Source: Promethearchaeota archaeon
GTDB lineage: Archaea; Asgardarchaeota; Lokiarchaeia; Sigyniarchaeales; SOKP01
Direction of reading: 5' to 3'
DNA length: 64,000 bases
Assembly (NCBI GenBank): GCA_016839555.1
Contig: JAEOUA010000001.1
Coordinates: forward strand, 16,554-80,553
Shown here: piece after piece, positions 9,410 through 18,548 of the stretch
How the letters are laid out: every line of letters begins with the position of its first letter
Numbering within the stretch: position 1 is the first letter of the stretch
Program-made: the position numbers and the translations under genes
The notes under the pieces: generated by a model
The model's database searches: none
Told to the model about the DNA's origin: nothing
Seen by the model: the letters and a program-made list of their open reading frames with translations, nothing else

Positions 9410-10368
9410 TTATCATCATCTTTTATATATTTCAAATATACATCTTCTAAATTTGGTTTAAGTAAATTAAATCCTCTGATATATACCTTTTGATTTATTA
9501 TTTCTTGAAGCAGTATATGTATAGAAGATTCGATATCTCTATTAATATCTAATTGAATTTGTTGCATATTTTTTTTTGGAGTATTATTATTTATGGATAT
9601 AATAAAGGGATATTTATCTAAATCGCTTAAAAAAGGAGATCTCTCTTTATATTCAATTTCAATGATATGACTAATATCAAGTTTTTGTTGGAGTTCTTCG
9701 GGAGATCCTACTTCCAATAACTTCCCATGATTTAAAATTCCTATTTTGTCCGCAAAATCCTGCACATCAGAAAGAATGTGGGATGAAAAGAGGATAGTAA
9801 CGTCTTTCTTTGCAAATTCTTTGATCAAATTCTTAATTTGGTACCTACTGGTTGGATCTAATCCCGAAAGCGGCTCATCTAAAATTAAGATCTCTGGCTT
9901 ATTAAGAATGGCTTGAGCGAATAATAATTTTTGTTGCATTCCTCCTGATAATTGAGCAATTTTCTTATATCTGAAATTTAAGAGATTGACGGTATTTAGG
10001 ACTTCTGTAATCCTTTTTTCTAAATGAATTCCTCTAAGCCCTGATAATTTTCCAAAAGTTTTTAAAGCATGGTCAACAGTACGCCATTCTTGAAATCCTG
10101 CATCTTGTGGTAAATATCCTATAAACTCATGGATATTTTCTTTAGATTCATTTATTGGAATATTTTTAATAAATACAGCGCCTTCATAGTTAGGTAAAAG
10201 TCCTACTAAAATTTTAATTGAAGTCGTTTTTCCAGCCCCATTCGGACCAATATACCCAAAAATTTCACCTTGCTTTATATCGAATGAAACATCATCTAAT
10301 GCTAATAAATCCTTATATTTCTTAGAAACTCTTTTGAACTGAATAATTGGAAAATTATTTTCATTCAT
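9406..10368 (-). CDS. ABC transporter ATP-binding protein (ABC-2 exporter, CcmA/NatA type)
   Basis: A 320-residue ATPase: Walker A GPNGAGKT, Q-loop GYLPQDAG, signature LSGGMQQK, Walker B ILILDEPLSGLDP and switch histidine FSSHIL, followed by the ~90-residue C-terminal extension usual for ABC-2 exporters. The frame is open five codons further to a TTG (10383). I chose the ATG at 10368 because GAGAT stands eight bases before it. It forms a two-gene operon with the permease. Confidence 0.88.
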   Translation of the reverse strand: MNENNFPIIQFKRVSKKYKDLLALDDVSFDIKQGEIFGYIGPNGAGKTTSIKILVGLLPNYEGAVFIKNIPINESKENIHEFIGYLPQDAGFQEWRTVDHALKTFGKLSGLRGIHLEKRITEVLNTVNLLNFRYKKIAQLSGGMQQKLLFAQAILNKPEILILDEPLSGLDPTSRYQIKNLIKEFAKKDVTILFSSHILSDVQDFADKIGILNHGKLLEVGSPEELQQKLDISHIIEIEYKERSPFLSDLDKYPFIISINNNTPKKNMQQIQLDINRDIESSIHILLQEIINQKVYIRGFNLLKPNLEDVYLKYIKDDDK

Positions 10369-10620
10369 AACATTTAATCTCAATAAATTCCTTCCGTATC
10401 CAAGAAAATTAGTTCATCTTATTAATTTATTAATATTAAATTAATAATTCTTATTAAAAAATTAAAGATTTATGAATATCCATTTTTCATATACTAATCA
10501 TTTATTTCTTTTAGTTAAACATATTCTCTGATAAGTAAAATCCTCATATTTAATTAATATCTTTAAATAAAGGTTTTATTACTTTTTTAATATAAAAATT
10601 CTTATAATTACTAGAGATGG

Positions 10621-10797
10621 TTTCAAGAATTTAAAAGGAATAATAGTCCCTTAATGGGGGGTATAGAAGGGACGGGCTTAGAGATACCACTGGTAAAAAG
10701 ATTAGTTTCCTTACGCGGAGAGTAGATTTCCTTTAGAAGCAAATTAGGAAAAGAATCTACTTTTTCTTTTTATATTCCAAAATGTTTTACTAAATAG
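10621..10797 (+). pseudogene. Remnant of histidine-kinase HATPase C-terminus
   Basis: Reading this strand in one frame gives FQEFK, then EGTGLEIPLVKRLV, then SLRGE, a stop (TAG at 10723), then ISFRS, KLGKESTFSFYIPK and a final stop at 10795. This is the F-box/G2-box tail of the kinases in this window (compare LFQEFKKV, EGTGLGLPLSKKL and GKGTIFTFSIPK in the kinase at 29.5 kb). It has no start, an in-frame stop and GLG changed to GLE. It is a dead fragment of a paralogous kinase. Confidence 0.75.
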
Positions 10798-10863
10798 ATT
10801 TTAATGAATTTTTAGTTTAAAACTGCTATTTACTATAAAAATGATCTTTACAATTTTTTTATT

Positions 10864-11856
10864 TTATATGTTATCCAAAATTAGTTTTATTTCTTTAATT
10901 CTTTTTTTAATATTATTAATCCTGTTTTGTATATTATACTTAAGATTTTGATATTTTCCATTTTGTAAATTACCTGATTTAAACTTTTTCTCGACAAAAT
11001 TTAATATATTGATTTCTGAGCGTAATTTATCATTTAAACCATTAAATTCAGCTATTAGATCTTCTGGGCTCCTGGATATTTCACTGATTTTTTCTTGTTC
11101 AATTTGTTCTTTATTAACAACATCATTTTCTACAACCTTTTTAGGTGCGATAAATGATGATTTTGATCTTAATTTAATTCTATAATCCGAAATCAACCAA
11201 TTAAATATATTAATGGCTAAAATATGATGAGAAGGAAATGGGATACCTCCCTTTATATTATCTCTAAAAAGTTCATAACTCCCACAACAAACTATTTTGC
11301 CTTTCTCTAATATTGAGACACAAACTAATGGTACTTCTAAGGGTTCAGAAGTTTTATTAGATAGAATAATTGAACTTGTTTCTCCTATTTTTGTTAAAGA
11401 ACATCCCGCCCTATAACATATGTTCTCAATTTTATTTAATATAGGGTGATTATTTATAAAATTAGAAATAATTGGTAAATTTTCCCACCCATTATTCTTT
11501 TTCTTATCAAGAACCTGATCATTTTCAAAGATTATCCCAAATTGTTCACTTAACTGACTTAAATTACTTTTTCTGCCTTTATCTCCTCCAGCATGAGATA
11601 ATAATAAGAGGCTTCCTCCATCATTCTTTATCCAATTTTTAATCTCTAAAATTTCTTGTAGAGAAATTTGCGAAAAATCTGGACATGCAAGAACTAAAAT
11701 ATCATAGGATTGTAATGAATCTTGTGTAATTAAGGGTTCAAAAAATTCATGACATATAAAGTTATTAGAGGTTAATAAATCATTTAATTGAGTATAATTA
11801 TCATTAATTCTTCCACGGGGATTATGAGATGTATCAAACGCGATAAAATAAGACAT
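10864..11856 (-). CDS. GIFT-domain protein resembling IFT52 N-terminus
   Basis: A 330-residue soluble protein. Residues 1-225 look like a Rossmann-like GIFT domain (GldG/IFT52). The pattern is a strand ILVLACPD, a helix, IKNWIKNDGGSLLLLSHAGGD, then a strand/helix with FGIIFENDQVLD, and near the end a strand KIVCCGSYELF with NIFNWLISDY. In eukaryotic IFT52 the same order is seen: a K-Y-L-D-TGGD strand, EYGI..NNDAV, AVLGS..MF and a closing VFQWL helix. The last ~70 residues form a charged coiled coil. The gene lies downstream of an Arf-like GTPase gene and a hypothetical gene on the same strand. The family call is from my reading of the pattern; a generic DUF4350-like or glutamine-amidotransferase-like fold is the alternative. 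Confidence 0.55.
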   Translation of the reverse strand: MSYFIAFDTSHNPRGRINDNYTQLNDLLTSNNFICHEFFEPLITQDSLQSYDILVLACPDFSQISLQEILEIKNWIKNDGGSLLLLSHAGGDKGRKSNLSQLSEQFGIIFENDQVLDKKKNNGWENLPIISNFINNHPILNKIENICYRAGCSLTKIGETSSIILSNKTSEPLEVPLVCVSILEKGKIVCCGSYELFRDNIKGGIPFPSHHILAINIFNWLISDYRIKLRSKSSFIAPKKVVENDVVNKEQIEQEKISEISRSPEDLIAEFNGLNDKLRSEINILNFVEKKFKSGNLQNGKYQNLKYNIQNRINNIKKRIKEIKLILDNI

Positions 11857-12043
11857 TAATTAATCTTTTCCCATATGTGTTTATTTATTATTTAAAAAAT
11901 GCTTTAATTTAATCATTATATAAAACTTTTATATATATAATAATATTTAATATCTCTTAAAATAAAATAGAAAATAAAATCCAAACTTCTATAAATTAAT
12001 ATAATAAGTTGAAATCTCTCTCTTAAAGAATTTCAATGATCTA

Positions 12044-13024
12044 TTAATTATCAAAAATATTTACAGTATAATAGATTAATTCATATTTTTCAAGTTTAAT
12101 TTGGTTTCTTGAAGCTGTACGAATAGCATTATTAATTCCTTCTAATATTTGATCCATTAAAAAGTAAAATGCTTTCAAACAATCATTAAGTATTTGTTTA
12201 TTAGCATATCGTACACTTTTAGAAAGGGCTGGAATTAATTCAGGAATAAAATCATTACTAATCATAATTTCTTCAACATCAACGATTCTTTCTTTAGTTA
12301 CACAAAAGGGATCATTAATATCCATTTTAGCAAACATCATTTTACACACAAAAAGTGAAGCTTTAATTTCTCTCATTAAAAATTTAATAATATTAGTTTT
12401 CTCAGAATATTTTTTTGAGGTAATCAAGTTAAGTAATTTTTCTCCCGTAACAGCATCTTCATTATTCAATAATTTTTTAATTCTCTCGGATATACTACTT
12501 TTTGGAAACATCATTTCCAAATTCCTTTTATTTAAATCGTGATATTTATCTGCCAAAACGGATAAAAAAGAGACATAATTTTTATCGCTTTCCTTGTTGA
12601 AATATTCCAAATTATAATTATTAGCTTTAAATTTATCTATAATACTTTTAATTATTAAAAACTTTAATTTTAATCGATGTAAAGCAAGATATAGACAAGT
12701 ATTAGATTTAGAAGTAATAATATCGCCTTTTCGATATTTATCAGAATGGTTTCTTGTATCAGTAGGTAAAGCTTTGATCTTTGGAAGGGCAGAATTAATG
12801 AAATATTTTACAATGTTTTCATATAGTGGATTACCTTCTACATTTAAGAGATTGATTAATCTTTTACTTGAAGGCAAATAATCAGCAATTTTTTTAATTT
12901 TTTTATAGTTCGAATCAGTAAGGTATAAAGATGTTAATGCTTCAAATTCTAAAACGATTCTACATGGGATAAGGATTTTATTGAGATCCTCTATAAGTTT
13001 ATTATTTTCTGACAATTTTTTCAC
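12044..13024 (-). CDS. Hypothetical all-helical protein in GTPase cluster
   Basis: A 326-residue protein that I do not recognise. It is rich in Lys, Ile, Leu and Asn, predicted largely helical, with no membrane segment, signal peptide or catalytic motif. The start is GTG with no clear ribosome binding site. It lies 53 bases downstream of the Arf-like gene (13078-14625) and upstream of the GIFT-domain gene, all on the minus strand, so it may be part of the same transcript and act with that GTPase. Confidence 0.6.
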   Translation of the reverse strand: MKKLSENNKLIEDLNKILIPCRIVLEFEALTSLYLTDSNYKKIKKIADYLPSSKRLINLLNVEGNPLYENIVKYFINSALPKIKALPTDTRNHSDKYRKGDIITSKSNTCLYLALHRLKLKFLIIKSIIDKFKANNYNLEYFNKESDKNYVSFLSVLADKYHDLNKRNLEMMFPKSSISERIKKLLNNEDAVTGEKLLNLITSKKYSEKTNIIKFLMREIKASLFVCKMMFAKMDINDPFCVTKERIVDVEEIMISNDFIPELIPALSKSVRYANKQILNDCLKAFYFLMDQILEGINNAIRTASRNQIKLEKYELIYYTVNIFDN

Positions 13025-13077
13025 ATCTTATTTCAATATATATTAATCAAGATTTAGAAGATAGTAGATTTTCAATA

Positions 13078-14625
13078 TTAATCAATTTCTCCATCTGAAG
13101 GTTGTTTATCTATAATATCATCAGAATCCAGTTCTTTCATTGATCCATTATCTGATTGTCCCGTTTCTATTGGTCTCTGTGTTGATATATTTTGATTTAC
13201 AATTCCTCTTTTCACAAATAAATCTTTTAATTCTGAAAGCATACTCACCCTTATATTTCCTGTATGCACAACTCTGAATCCATCTTGCTTGGGAGGCGGG
13301 AGAATAGGTATTTCTGGAGCCCTTAGAGTATCTTTTGGGGGAGGCGGGGGTGGATGAAGACTATGTGGCTCACTTATTTCAGAAGGAACCTTTGGAGTGC
13401 TTTTTTCTTTTGGTCCCCCCAGCACTTCTTGTATTTCCGCTGTTTTCAATTCATTACTCACTGATTTTGCTTTTTTTGGCTCTATTTTCTCAATAAATTT
13501 TAAAGGTTCAGGTACTCCTTTTGATGACTTAGATTTTTTCTTTTTTTCTTCCTTATCTTCTATAAAATCACTTGGTATATTTTGGAAGGGGACTTCAAAT
13601 AAAGTATGAGAAATTTTGGTTGGGCTAATCTTGATTAATAATCTTTTGATTTCAGAAATCTCAGACATAACCTTATCCATAAATTTTAAATTTATATCTA
13701 ATATTTTTTGAACTTTTTTATCTATTTCTGGTATTTTTAGTTCTTCTATTTTCTCAGATTCTTTAGAAAAGATAGATTTTATATTCTTGGCTATTTCTGG
13801 TTCATTAGCATACATATTAAAAATGCTTGTAGGAACCATATCAAAATTAAAAGAAGTTTCTTGTTGCTTCATTAATTTAATTATCTTATCTTTTAAATAT
13901 TCTAATTTAATTTGAAAATCAGGATCATCTATTAAATCTGAATCTGCTTTATTTAATAAAATTAAAGTATAAGGAGCTCCATCTAAAAATTTTAATATGT
14001 TCAATATATCTTGTAAATACTTTATTGCTTCATCATATCTGATATCGTCTTGTGTATCTATTACAAAAATTAAAAGATCTACTTGAATAAAATATTTTTC
14101 AGGATCATCAAGATATTCTTCAACATGTCCTTCTTGACCACCTAAATCCCAAATCACTAAATTTAACCTGTCAGATTGAAATTCTTCCACACTAGCTCCA
14201 ACGGTTGGTTTCAAATTAATTAAATCGTAATAATTTTTATTATGTATCAATTTATTTATCAAACTTGTTTTTCCAGCAAAATCTAGTCCTGCTACTACTA
14301 TTTTCATTTGAATTTTTTTAAGATAAACCATTCTCTTATTCCAAGCGTTAGATATTAGATTAGAAGCAATATAAATATTATTTAATGTTTCTTGATCAAT
14401 TTCTATATCCCCAGCTAATGCTTTATACTCTTCAAGTTTTAAATCAGCAAAGTCTCTAATGTGCTTAACCTTTTTGTTCTGTAATTGTTTTATTTCTTCT
14501 TTTTTGATGTTCTTCAATTTATCTAATTTCAAGTCTAAAATTGCTTTAATACTATTTGGATAATAATCTAATTCCAAAAATCGATCACAGAAGTATTTTA
14601 TTATTGTTTTTGCAGATTCTGACAT
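13078..14625 (-). CDS. Arf-like GTPase with helical N-domain and polyproline tail
   Basis: 515 residues in three parts. Residues 1-105 are helical, with a helix-hairpin-helix-like look (LKNIKKEEIKQL, then VKHIRDFADL). Residues 106-285 are an Arf/Sar-type G domain: G1 GLDFAGKTS (113-121), PTVG (140-143), WDLGGQE (159-165) and NKAD (225-228). The tail is disordered and Lys/Ser/Pro-rich with a PPPPPP run at 425-430 and a second PPP, and ends in an amphipathic helix (MLSELKDLFVKRG) and an acidic tip. GTP binding is very likely. The polyproline run is of the kind profilin binds, and a profilin-like gene is in this window. No myristoylation glycine is present. Confidence 0.85.
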   Translation of the reverse strand: MSESAKTIIKYFCDRFLELDYYPNSIKAILDLKLDKLKNIKKEEIKQLQNKKVKHIRDFADLKLEEYKALAGDIEIDQETLNNIYIASNLISNAWNKRMVYLKKIQMKIVVAGLDFAGKTSLINKLIHNKNYYDLINLKPTVGASVEEFQSDRLNLVIWDLGGQEGHVEEYLDDPEKYFIQVDLLIFVIDTQDDIRYDEAIKYLQDILNILKFLDGAPYTLILLNKADSDLIDDPDFQIKLEYLKDKIIKLMKQQETSFNFDMVPTSIFNMYANEPEIAKNIKSIFSKESEKIEELKIPEIDKKVQKILDINLKFMDKVMSEISEIKRLLIKISPTKISHTLFEVPFQNIPSDFIEDKEEKKKKSKSSKGVPEPLKFIEKIEPKKAKSVSNELKTAEIQEVLGGPKEKSTPKVPSEISEPHSLHPPPPPPKDTLRAPEIPILPPPKQDGFRVVHTGNIRVSMLSELKDLFVKRGIVNQNISTQRPIETGQSDNGSMKELDSDDIIDKQPSDGEID

Positions 14626-14789
14626 AATTTAATAGACAAAATCTATATTTTTAAATTTATCGTATTAGTAAAACTTTATACTTAAAAAATAGATAAAAAA
14701 TCCTAATCTGAATAAAATCTTAATGATATTTATTTGGGATAATTAAAAAAATAAATTTACGTTAGATTAGGATTTACTAATGAAAGTAT

Positions 14790-15155
14790 TTATAGCATAC
14801 TTTTAACTAATTCTCTAAACTCTTGAACCCTAATGGGTTTAGCTATATATTCATCTATTCCAACTTCTAAAATTCTTTCTTTATCTCCTTTCATAGCAAA
14901 AGATGTGACTGCTATAATCGGAACTTCTTTAAATTTATCAATTTTTTTTAATTCTTTCGCAATATCAATTCCACTGAATTCTGGTAATTGAATATCTAAG
15001 ATAATTAGATCAGGGTCTCCAGACTTTATTAGTTCTAATCCTAAATCCCCACGTGTTTCACTAAAAATTTTAATATCAGGAATTAATTTTAATATTGCTT
15101 TAAATAATTTCATATTCTTAACATTATCTTCAATAACATACACATTTTTTGTCAT
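14790..15155 (-). CDS. Stand-alone response regulator receiver domain
   Basis: A 121-residue CheY/DivK-type receiver with no output domain. It has the acidic pair in VIEDN, phosphoacceptor aspartate in LIILDIQLP, the AVTSFA threonine and the lysine in AKPI. The ATG at 15155 is chosen over a TTG two codons upstream. It should accept phosphate from one of the histidine kinases in or near this island and act by protein-protein contact. It sits between two GTPase genes, divergent from the longin-Rag gene, with no kinase adjacent. Confidence 0.88.
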   Translation of the reverse strand: MTKNVYVIEDNVKNMKLFKAILKLIPDIKIFSETRGDLGLELIKSGDPDLIILDIQLPEFSGIDIAKELKKIDKFKEVPIIAVTSFAMKGDKERILEVGIDEYIAKPIRVQEFRELVKSML

Positions 15156-15318
15156 TAACAAAAACTTCTTGAATGTAATTTACTTTTAGAATTAAATTCA
15201 ATATTGATATTTTTATAATAGATTCTAACTAAATAAATCTATTTAATTAAATAGGTTTAAATTTAAGGCTTTTCATATAAGTCACATAAAAATATTTCGA
15301 AATAAAAAGTCAAATTAT

Positions 15319-16632
15319 ATGGTTAAAGGATTTGCAATTTTTTCTTGGGATCAAAAAATAGGTTCGGTTTTAGAAATTAAATATCCTGAGACTCTAAAAA
15401 TTTCATCTAATTTAATTAATAAAATTTATATGACACATGCATATAGTGAACAGTTTGAAAACGAAGAGTTTATACAAATAGATTATAATGAAAATTTAAT
15501 TCTAAGTTATTGCGATAAAACTCGGGTAGCAGAATTTGGCTATGAGATTTTTATTCTAATATTAGATCAAACAGAAAAGATCAACTTACACAAATTAAAA
15601 AGCCAGTTTATTAAGTTTGGAGAAATTCTTTTTCAAAAACCTAAAGAACAGAGAAAAAAGTATTTCTTAAAAAATATAACGTCAATTTATAAAAAACCTT
15701 CTGCTAAAAAGATTTTGCTATTGGGGAGAGCCGCTACTGGAAAAACAAGTATAAAAAAAATTGTTTTTGAAGGAAAAAATCCTAAAGATCTTTTATTCGA
15801 TCCTATGGAGCCGACTCGAGGAATAACTCCATCAGTCTATTCTTGGTTAGATTTGAAACTAGGATTATTTGACACATCGGGGCAAGAACTTCCATATTTA
15901 CTAGATGAAAATAATTTTAAGGAACAGACTATGGCCTTTGAAAATGTGGATGTTATTATATATCTTTTTGAATATACTATGTGGGTTGATAGAAAAGAAT
16001 TAATCTTTAAAGATCTTGAAAAAATAAATTTAATTATAAAGGATAAATTAGAGAACACTCAATTAATCTTATTCTTACACAAAATAGATTTAATAGAGAA
16101 AAATAGTAGAAAAGAATCTCTAAAAGAAATTGAATCTATTATAAAAAATCAATTACATTTACCCATTTATTTCACAAGTATTTATCCAAAATTGATATAT
16201 AATCTCTATAATGCTTTTTATGAAATCCTAAGTGATTTTACAGAAGATAGAAAATATATAAAACAAATTTTAGATGAATTAATTAGAGATTTTAAGAAAA
16301 TTATGTGTTATATCACCAATAATAATAATGCCATTATTGTACAAACAATGGATAAGGAATTTAATACTTTATTGATAAATCATACTCACAAAATGATTGC
16401 GCAAATAAATCAATCAATCGAAAACATGCTTGAAAAAGAAAATATTAGCCATTTAATAATTTCGAGCACAAAAGCTCTAAATATTATAATGAATCATTTA
16501 AATCTTTCAAATTATAATTTAAATAATTTAATAGTAATGTCTGAAACTCTTTCGGCAAATAAATTAATATTTTTAGCTGGAAAAATTAGAGGGAAATTAA
16601 ACAGGTTTTATTTATACCAAAAAAAAAAGTAG
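15319..16632 (+). CDS. Longin-like domain fused to Rag/Gtr-like GTPase
   Basis: 437 residues. Residues 1-120 look like a longin-like domain (start MVKGFAIFSWD, close to the longin-like protein at 57.2 kb, which starts MVKGVALVEFD). The G domain spans about 130-310: G1 GRAATGKT (136-143), EPTRG in switch I (164-168), DTSGQE (185-190) and HKIDL (254-258). The HK.DL form of G4 is characteristic of Rag/Gtr GTPases. Residues 310-437 resemble the C-terminal roadblock-type domain of Rag proteins, closing with LIVMSETLSANKL and a final helix. A longin domain on the N-side of a Rag-like protein is unusual. It is followed after 12 bases by another Rag-like gene, likely in one operon. Confidence 0.82.
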   Translation: MVKGFAIFSWDQKIGSVLEIKYPETLKISSNLINKIYMTHAYSEQFENEEFIQIDYNENLILSYCDKTRVAEFGYEIFILILDQTEKINLHKLKSQFIKFGEILFQKPKEQRKKYFLKNITSIYKKPSAKKILLLGRAATGKTSIKKIVFEGKNPKDLLFDPMEPTRGITPSVYSWLDLKLGLFDTSGQELPYLLDENNFKEQTMAFENVDVIIYLFEYTMWVDRKELIFKDLEKINLIIKDKLENTQLILFLHKIDLIEKNSRKESLKEIESIIKNQLHLPIYFTSIYPKLIYNLYNAFYEILSDFTEDRKYIKQILDELIRDFKKIMCYITNNNNAIIVQTMDKEFNTLLINHTHKMIAQINQSIENMLEKENISHLIISSTKALNIIMNHLNLSNYNLNNLIVMSETLSANKLIFLAGKIRGKLNRFYLYQKKK

Positions 16633-16644
16633 TAAAAAGGTAAA

Positions 16645-18327
16645 ATGAACAAAAAATTAATTTTTGTAGGTCCGTCAGGATCTGGTAAAACAACACTACG
16701 AAAAATCTTTTTTGAGGGGGAAAGTGCCTCTAGATTATTAGATTATGCATTAAAGCCTACCTATGGAGAGGAATCATTAATATTAAGCCTAATTGATGGA
16801 AATATTGGGATTTTTGATCTTGCGGGACAAGAAAATGAAAGATGGTTTACAACTGAGGATAAATCAATTTTTCAAAATGCTGGAATTATTCTAACTGTTA
16901 TAGAAATAGATACCCCAAATAAAGAAATTCTTTCCTTTGTTAGACGAGTTATCAAAGTTAGGGATGAGATGGCTCCAGAATGTAATATATATTTATTGAT
17001 CCATAAAATAGATTTAGTCCAATATATTGAAGTTAGCGCTAAAAGAAGAGAATTGTTTAATCTTTTAAAAGAATTTACTATTAATAAGATCTATTTTACA
17101 AGTATAAAAAACCCTTTTTTTACTCAAACCTTTTCATATTTTGTAGAGATAATTAAGAATAGTATAGATAGAAAAGTATCTGATAAATTTATTGAAACCA
17201 ATTTATTAAATGAAACAATTAGATTGTTGTATTATTTAGATCGGGAAATTATATTCTCTAAAGAAGATATTTTATTGAAATTAAATCTTACCGAGACTGT
17301 TATTAATAATATAATTGATTACTTAATGAAAAAAAAACAAATAAAGTTAAAAAAACTTGGAAGTAAAACAATAATCAATTTAACAGATAAAGGGAAATCT
17401 AATTTTGAATATATTAAACAAAAATTCCCATTAGATAATATATATAAATTTGAAGATGATGTGATAATACCCGAATTCTCAACAAAAAAAGAAATTCCCT
17501 CCTTTATAGGTTGTTTTATCGCAGATAAAGATGGAAAACTCTTTTTAAAAACTGAATTATTTGAAGGAGTTTTAAAATCATTCCTTCGAGATGAGGATTC
17601 TGAAGATTTAGAAGAAAAACCTTTTGACATTGAATTAATCCCTATGTTTATCAGTGCCTTAGAAAAATTTTCACAAGAAATTAATATTAAAAATTTATCG
17701 GGATTTGATTTAAAAGGAATTAATTTAAATATGAAAATTTATAAATTCAACAGATATACAGTTACACTTTTTACACGTTCAAATGTAAATCTAAGAACTA
17801 TTGAATATAAAATAAAATCTTTTTTTTTAGAGATCTTTGAGAATTATAAGGATATTTTTATTAGATTTCAAGAAACAGGATCAATTGAACATAACATAGA
17901 AATTGCAAATAGAATTAAAGAATGGTTATCAGACTTAAATAGTCTTTATGAAGAAAAAATACTTAAATTAGAGTCATATGATAAACAACATGCTGAGAAA
18001 TTATACAGTGAGTTGGAAAATCTGCAAGAAAAACTCGATTTTATATTTTCTATTTTAACTGAAAAGATAAAAAAATTAAAAATAAATTTAATGAAAGCTA
18101 TTTTGGATAATAATTTAGATAAAATTACACAAATTGCTAAAATTTCTCAAGAATTTATGTTAAAATATCATGATTATACTAATATGGATATAATTGAAGA
18201 GCTATCAAACTCTAAAAAATCATTTTCTAAAGAAGCAATAGATGCTTATCGAGACAGTGGCGGAATTCCAATTCGCAAGGGGAATTTTACCCAAACTTTT
18301 AAAAACTGGTATAAGGAAAATTATTAA
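16645..18327 (+). CDS. Rag-like GTPase fused to winged helix and longin-like domain
   Basis: 560 residues. The G domain is N-terminal: G1 GPSGSGKT (9-16), PTYG (38-41), DLAGQE (58-63) and HKIDL (120-124, Rag-type). Residues about 205-270 are a winged-helix-like unit (EDILLKLNLTETVINNIIDYL, then IINLTDKG). Residues about 284-420 match the longin/roadblock-like fold seen elsewhere here (IGCFIADKDGKLFL, FISALEKFSQEI, TVTLFTR). The rest is a long helical, coiled-coil-like stretch. It is probably cotranscribed with the longin-Rag gene in front. The winged helix may bind protein rather than DNA. Confidence 0.8.
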   Translation: MNKKLIFVGPSGSGKTTLRKIFFEGESASRLLDYALKPTYGEESLILSLIDGNIGIFDLAGQENERWFTTEDKSIFQNAGIILTVIEIDTPNKEILSFVRRVIKVRDEMAPECNIYLLIHKIDLVQYIEVSAKRRELFNLLKEFTINKIYFTSIKNPFFTQTFSYFVEIIKNSIDRKVSDKFIETNLLNETIRLLYYLDREIIFSKEDILLKLNLTETVINNIIDYLMKKKQIKLKKLGSKTIINLTDKGKSNFEYIKQKFPLDNIYKFEDDVIIPEFSTKKEIPSFIGCFIADKDGKLFLKTELFEGVLKSFLRDEDSEDLEEKPFDIELIPMFISALEKFSQEINIKNLSGFDLKGINLNMKIYKFNRYTVTLFTRSNVNLRTIEYKIKSFFLEIFENYKDIFIRFQETGSIEHNIEIANRIKEWLSDLNSLYEEKILKLESYDKQHAEKLYSELENLQEKLDFIFSILTEKIKKLKINLMKAILDNNLDKITQIAKISQEFMLKYHDYTNMDIIEELSNSKKSFSKEAIDAYRDSGGIPIRKGNFTQTFKNWYKENY

Positions 18328-18548
18328 AAAAAAACACTGACTTTCAGAAGAACAATATAGTTAAAAAAAAGATTAAAATACCTCTCTTAATTTTATAATT
18401 ATATTATATTAAAAAAAACAGTATCATCAAATTTAATTATATATAATATAATTTTTAATAAGATTATTATTTATATATTTTTATATATTAAATATTTCTT
18501 GGATTTTATGTATTTCATATGACCTAAGAATACAATAATTGATTTAAA

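Noticed and set aside
13078..13330. WH2 actin-binding motif in the tail of the Arf-like protein
   Set aside because: The helix MLSELKDLFVKRG lacks the LKKV-type core and spacing of WH2, so only the polyproline run is claimed.
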